A DNA stretch of 64,000 nt, taken from the NCBI GenBank assembly GCA_949752795.1, contig OX457058.1, positions 164,798,223 through 164,862,222 of the forward strand, written 5' to 3'. This DNA is from Hyperoodon ampullatus. Its lineage: Eukaryota > Chordata > Mammalia > Artiodactyla > Ziphiidae. The position numbers and the translations under genes were made by a program. Position 1 is the first letter of the stretch. The number at the start of each line of letters is the position of its first letter. The notes under the pieces are model-generated. The model searched no databases and was not told where the DNA came from. It saw only the letters and a program-made list of their open reading frames with translations. This document shows, in pieces, positions 11,131 through 22,270 of the stretch.

Positions 11131-12740
11131 TCGGGTCTAACTAGCCTCGGGAAGGCACACCTGCTGGGGAACCCGACGGAAGCTTGAGATCTGGAGACCG
11201 TGACTTTGGCATTCTGGGGCAGAGAGCAATGTTTGGAGTCGGACAGGCCTGACTTCCCGTTGTTGCCGCCCCCGTTCCTCCAGCATAACTCCGGGGCGGT
11301 CGTGCCCAGCTCACGGGGTTTTTCCTGCTACGTGAGGCAGGCATGCATCTAGCATGTTCAGCAGACACAAAGCAGGTGTTCAGCAGGTCCTTTGCCCTTC
11401 CCCGTCCCTCCAAGATCGATCTCTATCTGGGAAAGGTGACCCACCTGTCCCAGTTAGCCTGGGAATGTCCCGCTTTTAAAAGGGAAAGGCCTCAGTCCTG
11501 GGCACACTGGTCAAGGTGGTCACCCTATATCTGGGCCGTGCTATGGCCTTGTGCTAACCCTGGTTTAAGAAGACCCTCCAGGGCACATGGTAACCAAACT
11601 TCCAGGGTCAAGGTGCGGGAAGGGGGCGTGTTCTGCCAAAGCCCACAGAACACACTTCCTCAGAGCGAAGTTTTGCATGAGAGTCAATCCCAAATCTCTG
11701 GGCTCTTTTTCAGCAGGGCTATTAGTTAAAGTCTCATGCTTTCCTATACAGATGAGTAACTCGGACGTTTGCATTGAGGAACGTCAGCATTTATGGTGTG
11801 GCTTTCTCTTTTGTTATAGCTGATTTTCAGCAGGTCAGTTAGCTATCTGGGGAATCAGACTGGAGAGTGCATTGGCATGGCTTATGCAAGCCAGGAAAAT
11901 TAAAGCATTGCCCCCAGGAGTGATCTGGGAGACATCTCCGTTCAACAACGCTCTCCTGGGGCCTTCCACATCAAATGATCGCGTTCTGGGAAGGGAACAG
12001 TCACCCTTAAAGAGGCTGCCCCTCTTTGTGTTTCTTTGGGTTTTATCTCCTCTCCTTTCTTTAGCACTTTCCTTCTCTTTACTTTGCCCTCCCTCTTTCT
12101 TATTTCTTTTCCTCTCTTTCCAGATGAACTACGTGGACATTTTATAAAAGAAACAAAATCTACCTTTCCTCCCTATGGCTACCTTTTCTTGCCTCTGTGT
12201 AGGTTTCCATGCACATTTATTTGAGGAAGGAAAGGCTGTGTGCCCCTGGCCACAGACATATACTTGTATCTACAGATCTGACAACCAAGAGGGGGCATAA
12301 GTGAAAGGAACCCCTTGAGTTCACTTCCCCATGGCCAGCCACAGTTCAATAACTTCAGTCTCATACGGAATTGAGAAAAATTCACGTATTTGCTGACTGG
12401 GGACAACTGCACACCTCCCTCAATTGTAATCTACTTCTGCTATGTTTGTTTGTTTTTCTTTTCATTTCTTTTTTTAAAAATAAGTTGTTGTTTACTAGTC
12501 TTTCCAGGAGCTGTGGGCTGGTGGGTCATCAGATTTTCACACCTCCCAAAAAAGGATCCAGAAATAACTGCTATTCCATTTAGCCTGGCATTTAAAACAA
12601 TTCAAGGATTCAAAACGAGGAAGCCTAGAAGCCCTCCATTTAGTAGGACACAGTCTAGCCCATAGAATAGAGATAGGTAATTCTTAACACGAGCTTATCT
12701 GATCTCAGGAACATTCATAGAATCTGGAAAGGAGTCCTAC
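10946..12740 (-). other. KCNK10: KCNK10 intron before the last exon
   Basis: A 1.8-kb intron. Its 3' part (10946-11130) is CpG-rich; the remainder is unique-looking sequence with a pyrimidine-rich stretch at about 12045-12125. I see no recognisable repeat or additional exon. Confidence 0.85.
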
Positions 12741-12883
12741 CTCTTCTTTTGTCTTTTTGGACAGAACCCGTAGCCAATCTCCGATCATACTGAGGACAGC
12801 TGCAAAGTAGGCAAGGCCAACAAGGATCCAAAACCACACTAGGGGCTTATACCACTCCCGGTAATTGATGCCAGCATTTCCCC
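12741..12883 (-). CDS. KCNK10: KCNK10 (TREK-2) coding exon, TM4 (probably exon 6)
   Basis: This 143-base exon completes the split glycine and then reads [20 protein letters not shown]... to [27 protein letters not shown] is TM4, whose movement couples membrane stretch and cytoplasmic signals to the filter gate. [15 protein letters not shown] starts the cytoplasmic helix that follows TM4. The acceptor is ...GGTTGTTTTCAG and the donor is GAAGAG|GTAGGA, a weaker donor than those of the two upstream exons. The exon ends in phase 0 and the next one opens with GTG GGT (Val-Gly). If the donor were skipped, the intron would read Val-Gly plus about nine more residues and then stop, giving a channel without its regulatory tail. 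Confidence 0.96.
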
Positions 12884-15800
12884 CTGAAAACAACCAAATG
12901 TTACTTTAACCAGGATCTAGCATATAGTCTTCACAGAGCAAACATATCCCAGTCTGTGTAGCAGAAATGTTGTCCATCACCATCTAACAGCTACTAGGCT
13001 AGCTGTAATACACAATGTGACATCGGTGGGATGGCAAGGAAAAGACATGTCTCTTCCCTAAAGTAGCCTGACCTGTGGCTTAAGTTCCTCTGAATCTTGA
13101 CCACTAACCATAATACTCGTAACAAAAAATAGTCAGTGGCCAACTTGATCCACCTAGTCTAAACCTGAGCTTGACGATGAATGACTTGAATTAGAGGACA
13201 ACAGAGCAGGCCCAGTTGTCAAGTTTTTCTTAAACTGCCTTAAATTTAATAAAAATAAAATATCATTAAATAATCCCAAATGGTTAGGAACTCTTGGAAC
13301 CATTTCCTTCTTAAGCACACATGCATTTACCAAGAGATAAGTAGATGTATGGAAGTAATATTAGACTTAATGGTATTCCTGAGACTCGGACCCAAGCAGT
13401 AGTGCTAACCAAGGGATGGTGTTTACATGATGCTAATCCATAGGGTCAGTTAGACTGAGCAATTAGAATCACCATGCTAGAACGAAAAGGGACCTTCAAG
13501 GCCAGCTAGTTCAATCCCTTTACAAATAGGGATTACAGTAAAAATCCATCAGACCCAATTGACTAGTTGCCTGACTGCATTGACTGGCTGTCCCATTGAA
13601 AGGACCAGTCATTATTCCAAGTAATTAGCCTATTTATTCTAGGCCTCCTACAGGCACTGCCTAAGGTAGCCATGCAAAAGAGATTCCAAGCCCAGCGCCC
13701 TCTCCTAAAGAAGTAAGGAAGCTCCATGAAATAACTACCAGCCTTGCTCTCACCCTGTGAGATGTCATTGCCCACTGAAGCGGGCAGGTGGCCATTTCTA
13801 AGACAACCAACTTGAGCCATGGATTGGTAATTATGGTACCACATGGTGAGTGATCACTGGACTTTCCCACTGGGGCATGTTTGTAACCTCATCTAGCATC
13901 CTTGAATCCATACTGAGCTCTTATGGTATCAAGAATACCTCCCAAAAGCAGCTGGGCAGGCACTGTGGCTTGTGGCTCTTTTCGGGGTGACCAAACCCAC
14001 TTTGCAACGCCGCCCGCGAGGTCTCTATAGCTACAGCCACTTCTTAAAATTAGAATTCCAAATTTTGCTAAAGGGCTCTGTGGCAAACCCCCCTCAGTTT
14101 GGTGTAGCTGCCTTGTTTTTCCCTTTCAGGTAACTCTCCCCGCTCAGCTTTCTCTAGGATACAGTTGGAGTTTCTGCAACGTTAAGTGGGTTTCGAGGTT
14201 CATTTCATCTCTGCGCTAGGCTAGAGAACTCTGCAGCTTTCTCCTTGGAGCTATCTAAAAATAAATATTTACCTTCACAAGTCACCGTCACCCCAAAAAG
14301 ACTGTCACTAGGGCGCGCTAGCGAACAAGGCTGCCTGTTCCTTTATCAGCTGCTAGCCTGGAATGCAGAACTCAGTGTGTGCTCCCAGTCAGGGTCCAAA
14401 ATGCTTGTAATGTTGTTAGACTGTCCTAAAGTGAGTCAGCTACAAAATAAACCAGCACTTGATCCTGCATGGTGATCGATGTTCTGATCGATATTTCTGA
14501 ATTGATGCCCTGTCAAATCACAGCAACCATCAACCCTTGTTAATGTATCTTTTAAAATGACGGACATCCTTCCCTTTTGCTCTTAAAAGTATTGTCAAAA
14601 TGTTGTGACGCACTTCCAGTGTTCTAAGGCATGCATTCTTCAGACTGGTCTATGTTAGCCCTGGAAACTGCAGTTTAGAAGGGCCTGGTCCAATTGCAGT
14701 CAGCACCGTGAATTATAGAAGACCCGAGTCTGCGGAGACTTCAGGACAAAGGAAATATGGCTCTGTAATCTGCGGTGAGTAAGGGAATTAAAACAGTGCT
14801 ATGCAGGGAACCCTGCTCAATATTCTGTAATAACCTAAGTGGGAAAAGAATTTGAAAAAGAATAGACACATGTATGTGTATAACTGAATCACTTTGATGT
14901 ACACCTGAAACTAACACAACATTGTTAATCAACTCTGCTCCAATATAAAATAAAAACTAAAAGAAAAAAAAAAGAAAGGTAAAAAAAAAGAGACATATTT
15001 ACATGTACAACCACCGTTATCAAAAACCCATGGGGAAAACATGTTCATTTTCTCTCACCCAGTTACAACAAAAACAGACTTTAAAACATTCTAACAATTC
15101 TACGTGTTTATCTGTAGATTTGCCCATTTGCTCCATTAAAATCTTCCATTGTTAAAGATCATTTAAAAAAAAAAAAAAAACAGTGCTAGTGGCAGTCACA
15201 CCCTTACCAGGTAAGTAAACATCAGGTCAAGTGCTGGTGTGTGCTACGCAGTCACAGCCCATGGTGGCTCATAAGGATAAATAATAAATTTAAATCACAA
15301 GTAATTTTTTAAATCTCATATTCCCAAGGCTGTGCTATTTGTGTCCCAGATTAACAGGTTGACAGATGGAACTGAGCGCTTGGTTAGAAAGCAGGGTTTA
15401 CCATAAATGCCCTCCAGAAGACAGTCCTCCAGACAGGCCAGTGTTAGCACAGGGGGCTCTGCAGCACAACAGAGTGCAAATGATGCTTTGGGGAACTTAA
15501 AGATCCTGGTGAAATAGCTCTAAACTGCAGCTGCCGTTACATGTGTTTATCTGCGACTGGAACCTCAGCTGAGTTTTCCCACAGTGCAGCTATGGATGAT
15601 GCTAAGGAATTAACCAGAGAGTTGTTCCTCTTACTTTCCTCATTTCTCTGTGTGGTGTCTTTCCAGAGCTTCAGGCCTCTCATCAAATGGCATCAAGTGA
15701 CCTCTTGCCCAAGCTGAGGATCTGCACAATGGTTGAGCACTGTGCATAAGGAAAGATTGGTGGGGTCCCAGGCCTCGGGCTCTTTGTAAACAATCTTTAA

Positions 15801-16868
15801 TCACTTTGACTTTGCAGTTCTTAGCCCTTAGCCAATAAAAAGGAAGAAAAATTAAAACTGCTATTTCTACAAAGTGGACTTCAGTCTTCAACTTCCCAGT
15901 TGGAATAGCTACAAAATCACTCCAGAATTAACCTGGAGATACCCATGTACCTACTGACCAGCCTTCACACCCTCTCCAGAATTTGCTGTTTTCCAGATTC
16001 CAGGAGAGGAGATCCCTGTCTTCTATAAATGTATAACTTACGATAGAGTTGCTTGGTCAGAGTGTTCCCTTCTTGAAGTAGAAAATGATAGACTCTCTGA
16101 CCACCTAGAACTATTCCATTAGGAAAGAGAAGGATGGCCTCCTCCTTCTATTCCTGCCTTCCTACCACGCTCAGAAAGTGGTACACGTAAGATGTCAGAT
16201 CTCATCTCAATTTTCAAGCTCCCCGTCCCTAGATGAATTTGATGGTGGTTTCCATTTGCTTCCTTAAGCACAGTTCATTGGCATTTATTTTTACAATGAA
16301 GGCTATTTCTCCTATATACATTCATGCAGAAGCCATTATAATATTATATTCCCTCGGGGCAGTTTTCAGCTCCTGGTAGGTCACCTGAGTCTTAAGTCTT
16401 GCATCCGGACATGCCCAGGACAACTTCTGCAGGGACAGTGGCTCTCACCTCAGCATCAGGCAGCTTCATCTGCAGATCACTGCAGACTAAACTCTATGCT
16501 AATTTCTACAGACTTTCATATTTGCCACTTGCTAATATAGCCTTTATCAATTGATTCAAGGAGCCTTAATACAATTCAGAAGTCCAAAATCCAATGAGAA
16601 ATTCATTTCACTCATAATTCATATGGTGATAAGGGCAATCTGCAACCTGGGGAGGGAGAGGCTAGCTTCCTTTCAAGGCAGCAGCCTGCTGTTGTTTACA
16701 TCGCAGAGGACCACGGGTTTGAAACAACCCTGTGCACAGCAGCAGTGATGCTGAGCCTTTTTCATTTGCTTCTCCCACATCTTTTCTCATGGTTTGGAAA
16801 AGCACTGCCAAGAGAATATTTTCCCCACCAGGGCCCTGGTAACTGGGATGCCCAGGGTGCTTGCTTAC
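12884..16868 (-). other. KCNK10: KCNK10 intron between TM4 and TM3/pore 2 exons
   Basis: A 4-kb intron. The only clear insertion is the 5'-truncated L1 with its extra 3' segment at 14790-15188. The rest, including 12884-14789 and 15189-16868, shows nothing I can assign. Confidence 0.85.
14790..15188 (+). mobile_element. 5'-truncated L1 with probable 3'-transduced segment
   Basis: The unit is bounded by an exact 12-base duplication AAAACAGTGCTA (14790-14801 and 15177-15188). The left copy sits in TTAAAA, the favoured L1 endonuclease site. From 14802 the sequence is an L1 3' end (ATTCTGTAATAACC..., CACTTTGATGTACACCTGAA..., CTCCAATATAAAATAAAA). After the L1's own A-rich tail, at about 14993, come about 170 bases unlike L1. 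They end with ATTAAA at 15135-15140 and a pure A run from 15165. Two tails inside one duplication are the mark of L1 read-through and 3' transduction. Confidence 0.8.
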
Positions 16869-17055
16869 CTGCCACAAAATCACCAAAGCCAACCGTGGTG
16901 AGAGTGACCACCACAAAGTAAATGGACTCCAGGGCCGTCCATCCCTCAATGTATTTGAAAATGACAGCGGGGATTGTCACAAACACAACACAGCCGGCCA
17001 AGATGAACAGGATGGTTGAGATGACCCGGATCTTGGTCTGACTCACTTGCTTTTT
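16869..17055 (-). CDS. KCNK10: KCNK10 (TREK-2) coding exon, TM3 and pore 2 (probably exon 5)
   Basis: This 187-base exon starts in phase 0 with [17 protein letters not shown] and ends with one base of a split glycine codon after GFGDFVA. It continues the KVFR end of the upstream exon exactly as expected for TREK-2. [20 protein letters not shown] is TM3, [16 protein letters not shown] is the second pore helix, and VGFGDF is the second selectivity filter. The acceptor is ...GCTGTTCTTTAG and the donor is GTGGCAG|GTAAGC. TREK-1 (KCNK2) would read [20 protein letters not shown] here, so [20 protein letters not shown] argues for KCNK10. The upstream intron is 36.2 kb and the downstream intron about 4 kb. 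No frame-breaking change is visible. Confidence 0.97.
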
Positions 17056-17649
17056 CTAAAGAACAGCAAAAGAGAAAGAAAGATAGGCAAGTCAGCTCCA
17101 TCACCCTGGATTCAGAAGACAGAGGTAGGGAAAAAAACATCAGTGGCTTTGAACCTCTCTTTGGTCATGGGCAGCTTTGTGAGAATCTGATGAAAGCTGT
17201 GGACCCTCTCCTAGAAAAATGCACATTCAGAAGTTTTCAGGGGGTCTAGGGATCCTTGGGCAAGAAACCCCACTTAGCTTGGGGTTTAGCAAAAGAATCT
17301 TGCCCATGGAGTCCAGAGATAGACTGGAGGCACACTGGTGTCCTATTGAATGGCACTCAAGACAACACTGGCATGACAACTAAACTGAATAATCCCTTAA
17401 GGTCTTCTCAAAGCTCCCAATTTGCCATTAGAGACTGTCATCAGGGGACCCTAGCATCATTACTCAACCAAAGCCACATACTATCATAAATATATATTTA
17501 ACACCAGAGTGCCTGGACCTTTGTACATTGCCTAGATTGAGTTTCTGCAAAAGTACACATTTACGTCATGGAAATCCTCACCATGTGATCTATTTTCTAG
17601 TCATTGCCTTCCGGTAACTTAGAGAGCAGAGAACCTCCAGAGTACAGAG

Positions 17650-17730
17650 AGAACTTTGCATTCATACACTTCATTTTACAGATGCAAAAAGAAGCCAACA
17701 AGGGTAAGGAACTTGCATAACATGTTGCTA
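17650..17730 (-). repeat. MIR fragment, reverse orientation
   Basis: CATTTTACAGATGCAAAAAG followed by GGGTAAGGAACTTGC is the reverse complement of the MIR 3' half. Confidence 0.5.
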
Positions 17731-19609
17731 ATTAGGGGCAGAGCCAAGATGGTGTGATCTCAGTCCGGTGCACAGTGATGGAGACCAACTTTCAAGTTAC
17801 TCAACGATTCACCAGTTCAAAGTTGCCAGAGTGCTCCCCCAAGGAGAGAAACCAGACTAACCTCTGTGAAGAATAGGCCTTCCTGTTTCCCCTCTCGGAA
17901 GGAAGACTGAGAATAAAAACTTGTCACTGAGCGATCTTGTCAGTGTCCAGGAATTCCTAAACTTTCATCACAGCAGGGTCACGTCAGCCAGGTTTCCCAG
18001 GACAGAAATGGTCAAGAGAGATTCTTCTACGATCATCCACTCGGCTTGACCAGGAAATGCTAGCCAAGGCAATGACTAGGTCTCCAAGATAGGAAGGTTG
18101 ATGATGATTCTGTTTCCCTTCCTCTCATTCGCCTCTTCCTCCTTGACTTATGGAGACAAACATCAGTACCACCTCTTCACTGGAAAACGCCAAGGGACAA
18201 AAGAGCTGGAAAAGGAGTGGAGAGGCTGCTCTTCTCTCTAATCATGCCTCAAAACCATCTGTCCCACCTGCCTGGGGTCCTGAGTCCCAGGTATGTTGAA
18301 TACGGCAGAATGGAATGGGCAGGTAAATGTTAGGAATAGTGGAGAATATTTATTTGCACAAATCTCAATCAGCACTATTTACACTCCAGTTCCTGGATCA
18401 GTGTATTCCCCTAAATATTTGTAGGAAAAGCTAAAGACATACAATCCTTTATAAAAAGGAGTCAAGTTCTCTAACTCCTAAGAGAGTACTCAGTATATAA
18501 AGTGGGAACAGGAAAAAATTAATTGATCCATGCTTTTATATAGTTCCCTCCCCATCTCCTCAGAAAAGCCATCAGAAAAAAAAGATAATTTATTGATGTT
18601 TTTGAAACTGCATATGAAAATACCATTTTTCCACAAGTGTACTGTGACAAGATAAATTATCTGAGAACCACAAGTAACGTTTTACCCATTTCATGAATTT
18701 CCAAATAGAATATTATAGAACTTTGAGGGGGCAGTTAAGGCCCCTCTGAGAATCCAGGAAATTAGTTATTATTAGCCTAGTTTTGTTTGTAAACATGTAC
18801 AAAACTCCAAAGCCCAAAAGGAGATTTTTACCATAGATCATTAAGTTAATCTAATTGCCGACAATGGGAACATCATTTTCCCCCTCAGTAAATCGTTCTC
18901 CTCAAATGCATAATGAAATTAAAGTGAATTAAATGTTTGTGAGACACTAGTTAAGTCAGAAATTAGGATGTGAATGCAACTGCAATCCAAATGAGGTTGA
19001 GATTGGCAAAAGAGAGCAGCACGTACGGAGGAAGCTGGAGACCTTCCCAGGCTCCAGGAGGTGGGCAGAGGGAAGATGGCACCGGACAGCATTTGTTTGG
19101 TAGAGGAGAGGAAGGTGTGTAACAAAGGCTAGATGGTGGAGTCTTAATTGCATTAGCTGTTGGAGAGTTTATCTGCAAGGTAAACATTCCACCACTGCTC
19201 ACTGCCCAAGCCAACCAACATGTCCCTGGGCTGCTTCCTCCAGACATCTTAGGGTGATGCTCAGAGAATCCTTGGAGAATTTGGTCATCAGAGTATTTTA
19301 GGGACTTACGAAATCAAGTGTCTTGCATGCGTGTGTGTGTAGGTCTATGAAACTGCATATACCCATACTTAACTATAAAAGGAAGAGATATGGGTGTAAG
19401 ATTTTGGCAATATCTGTTATTCTGGATACTCATGTTTTTGCTGCCCTCTAGACACTTAAAAAAAAAAAAAAAAAGAACGGTTGCCTTAATTGAACATTTT
19501 AAACTGTAGCTCTCAAGCTGGAGCCACAAACACGTCATCCAGTGATCTCTGGGCTTCTTATCCTCATTAGCTCTGCACCCATTCACTACTACGGTAAAAT
19601 GGTGTTTAA

Positions 19610-19835
19610 GAACTTGGCCTCTAGGGGCAGCCTGCTTGAGACACATCCCATCCCCAATGCTAAATGACTGAGTGACCTTGGGCAAGTTTCTCAATTTTTC
19701 TGGCATCAGTTTCTTCCTCTAAAAATGGAGGTAAGAAAATCCACCTCATAGGATTGTCTGGAAGATTAAATAAGTGTGTAAAATCTCAGCACAGTGCCTG
19801 CTGAATGCTTGATGATTGTTAGCAATCATTTTTGA
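19610..19835 (+). repeat. MIR SINE fossil
   Basis: It shows GACTGAGTGACCTTGGGCAA, CATCAGTTTCTTCCTCTAAA, CTCATAGGATTGTCTGGAAG and CAGCACAGTGCCTG in MIR order. Confidence 0.75.
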
Positions 19836-20590
19836 TGTAAAAGTTCAAGGTTTTCTTTAAATGTAGACATTCCAAGATTTAATGTTGCCCTTTGCTACTG
19901 AGGAATGTCCCCTCACCTCGGGTTTAAGATAATCTTTGTTTAGATTCAGGTGGTCACTGCTGGTTTTCCCTTCCTGGATACATTATGTCCTATAATTACC
20001 TCCTTTCCAATAAGAAAAAAGTCCTCATTCTCCTTTGGTTCTTTTGTGCTGACTCTGGACTGAGCTCTCAGACAGGCTCAGCTCACAATCTTGGAAGCTT
20101 TTTTATTTGCCTTTTAATTAATTTCCCCCAAGTTTTTCATCATCCTTCTGAAACTGACAAGAATTGCCGTTAATGGTTGCGGTGTCAGGAACCAGCTGCA
20201 GAGGGTCCCTGAAAGGCACAGCCCTTGGGTTCCTTGAACCACCCCACTAACTCCCCCACCACTTAGGGAGTCAAGCTGTGTTTCCATGGTGGGGTTGCTA
20301 GGCAAAATCCCATTGCTTATTTACCAGTAGGCAGAGCAGCTAGCAAAAAGCTTTGTGAGAGCCCAGATCTGACTGAGCTAATGTGTTTTTAGGCTAACAA
20401 AATTGTTATCTGGGAAGAGATGGTTTGATACAATATTTGGGCAGAAGTGATAGAATAGTTGTATATATCTGTCCAAATCTTGTTTTCACACTTTTTGGAT
20501 TAGAATAGATGATGTGGTTTTTCCTTCTCCTTATGCAGATGGTATCATGCAATACTATTTCCCGCGTCCTATTGGCACTAACTGTGGGAA

Positions 20591-20802
20591 TTTTTTTTTT
20601 TTTTTTTGCGGTACACTGGCCTCTCACTGTTGTGGCCTCGCCTGTTGCGGAGCACAGGCTCCAGATGCGCAGGCTCAGCGGCCATGGCTCACGCGGGCCC
20701 AGCCGCTCCGTGGCATGTGGGATCTTCCCGGACTGGGGCACGAACCCGCGTCCCCTGCATCGGCAGGCAGACTCTCAACCACTGCGCCACCAGGGAAGCC
20801 CC
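20591..20802 (-). mobile_element. CHR-type SINE (short subtype), sense to KCNK10
   Basis: A T run at 20591-20607 is followed by the reverse complement of the SINE body, ending ACTGCGCCACCAGGGAAGCC. It is flanked by GTGGGAATTTTT (20584-20595) and GTAGGAATTTTT (20803-20814), a one-mismatch duplication. It is the only one of the ten CHR-type SINEs on the minus strand. Confidence 0.93.
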
Positions 20803-21691
20803 GTAGGAATTTTTGAGGAACTCAAACCACACCTCCTGGACGGTTCTTTTAGTTGTCAAAATTATGTGCAATTGTTCCAAAGAGCAAAATACATTTCATA
20901 AATAGGAGGCAGGGGAGCCAGCTCTAAGAGCTCTCCTTTGAGAGAGGATGCATGTGGTGACAATTTGGGTAGTGTTTACTTGTTTCAGACCTCAGAGTTA
21001 GCGGCTAAGCCACACATCCAATCCTCATCTAGCATAGTGGTCTTCCCCTGTTTGTTTACTTCCACAATCTTATTTTAGAGAACAAGTATATTTCTATTCA
21101 TTTGTGGGCTATTTCTTTTTTGATTTTTTTACCCCTCTCTAATATCTATTCTTCTTTTCAGTTTTATGAGATTTCTTAGAATTCTGAGATTAGCAATCCA
21201 GATTGTTGTGTATGGCTGAGAAACTTTATTTGCTGTGATTTTTAGCCAGGACATTGGGGATTTTATTCAATAATAAAGACACTGCCATAAAAACCCTAGG
21301 ACAGGAGCTAGACATGCAGAGCTCTAGTTTATGGTTCAGTTTTGTTTTGTTGAAATGCAAACACATCACCATGGTAATACAATTGAACTGAGAATGATTT
21401 CTCAAAATGGAAAGATAATAGGAGCTGCCTCACAAAAGAATTGACTTTATTTTCTGATACTATTATGTTTTTCACAAAGATTTCTTTTTTAAAAGTCCAA
21501 TTCTAATGAGTGGTTTCAACATCACAACGAATACCCACGTAGTACCAGCAATTCTATGGACTATGAGGAGAGCTGTTAAACACCATTTGCCTATAATCTC
21601 CATGGCAGAGATACTATAAACACACATTAGTTAGAATCATGCAGTAAAATCTCCGTGGAGCCTACTGAAAATGTCCTACTCAAAAGCAGGG

Positions 21692-21769
21692 TAGTATCTA
21701 TACCAAAAAAAAAAAAAAAGATACAAATTACACAAATGGATAGTATCTATACCAAAAAAAAAAAAAAAG
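21692..21769 (+). repeat. Recent partial tandem duplication with A15 tracts
   Basis: TAGTATCTATACC followed by exactly 15 A and a G occurs at 21692-21720 and again at 21741-21769, a period of 49 bases. The two 29-base copies are identical. Confidence 0.9.
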
Positions 21770-22094
21770 TTATATCTAACGTCTGACTCTGAGCCACGTT
21801 GCAGCATCCAACAGATTTTTGGCCAGTTCAGTGCTTTGCTGGTATGGCCATGCAAAGTTTTTGAAAAAGCTTTTGGTGTATACAATTAAATTGTTTTTAT
21901 CACTGAAATGCCAACATAGGTACACCTGGGATGAAGAAAAATTAAAATCCAGAAATAATCATAATTCTCAGCTGTTCCACTCCGGGAACAGTTTAATTAA
22001 AATCTTTGAAAGTTTTCTGTTCAAAAATTCCGTGGCTTTTAACATTTGAAGATAATTCTCTATTGGAACACAAGATATTTTTGCACTTAAAATT

Positions 22095-22270
22095 CAACCA
22101 GGTAATTCATTCAGCACATAATTATTAAGAACCTTTTACATGTCAGGGGTTGTTCTAGTTGCAAGGGACACAGGAGTTAAAAAGAGAGAGAGAAAGTTCC
22201 TTCCTCATGCACACAAAGTCTAGTTGGCTGGGGCGGGGTGGGAACATCTGAGTCTTTGGCCAAAAACAGT
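22095..22270 (-). repeat. L2 fossil, reverse orientation
   Basis: AATTCATTCAGCACATAATT..., CATGTCAGGGGTTGTTCTAG and TTCCTTCCTCATGCACACAA follow the reversed L2 tail pattern. Confidence 0.5.

Noticed and set aside
10448..11140. Long plus-strand open frame (230 codons) opposite the last KCNK10 exon
   Set aside because: It has no recognisable family, and its openness follows from the GC-rich codons of the exon on the other strand. I do not call it a gene.
16869..17055. Alternative call of KCNK2 (TREK-1) or KCNK4 (TRAAK)
   Set aside because: The exon wording ([20 protein letters not shown]) and the long C-terminal tail with [12 protein letters not shown] and [16 protein letters not shown] fit TREK-2 and not its paralogues.
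17741..17780. Sequence AGGGGCAGAGCCAAGATGG resembling an L1 5' start
   Set aside because: The similarity does not extend; what follows is not L1 5' UTR, and no tail or duplication is found.
19322..19480. Possible processed insertion ending in an A run at 19458-19475
   Set aside because: I could not find a target-site duplication or any recognisable source sequence.
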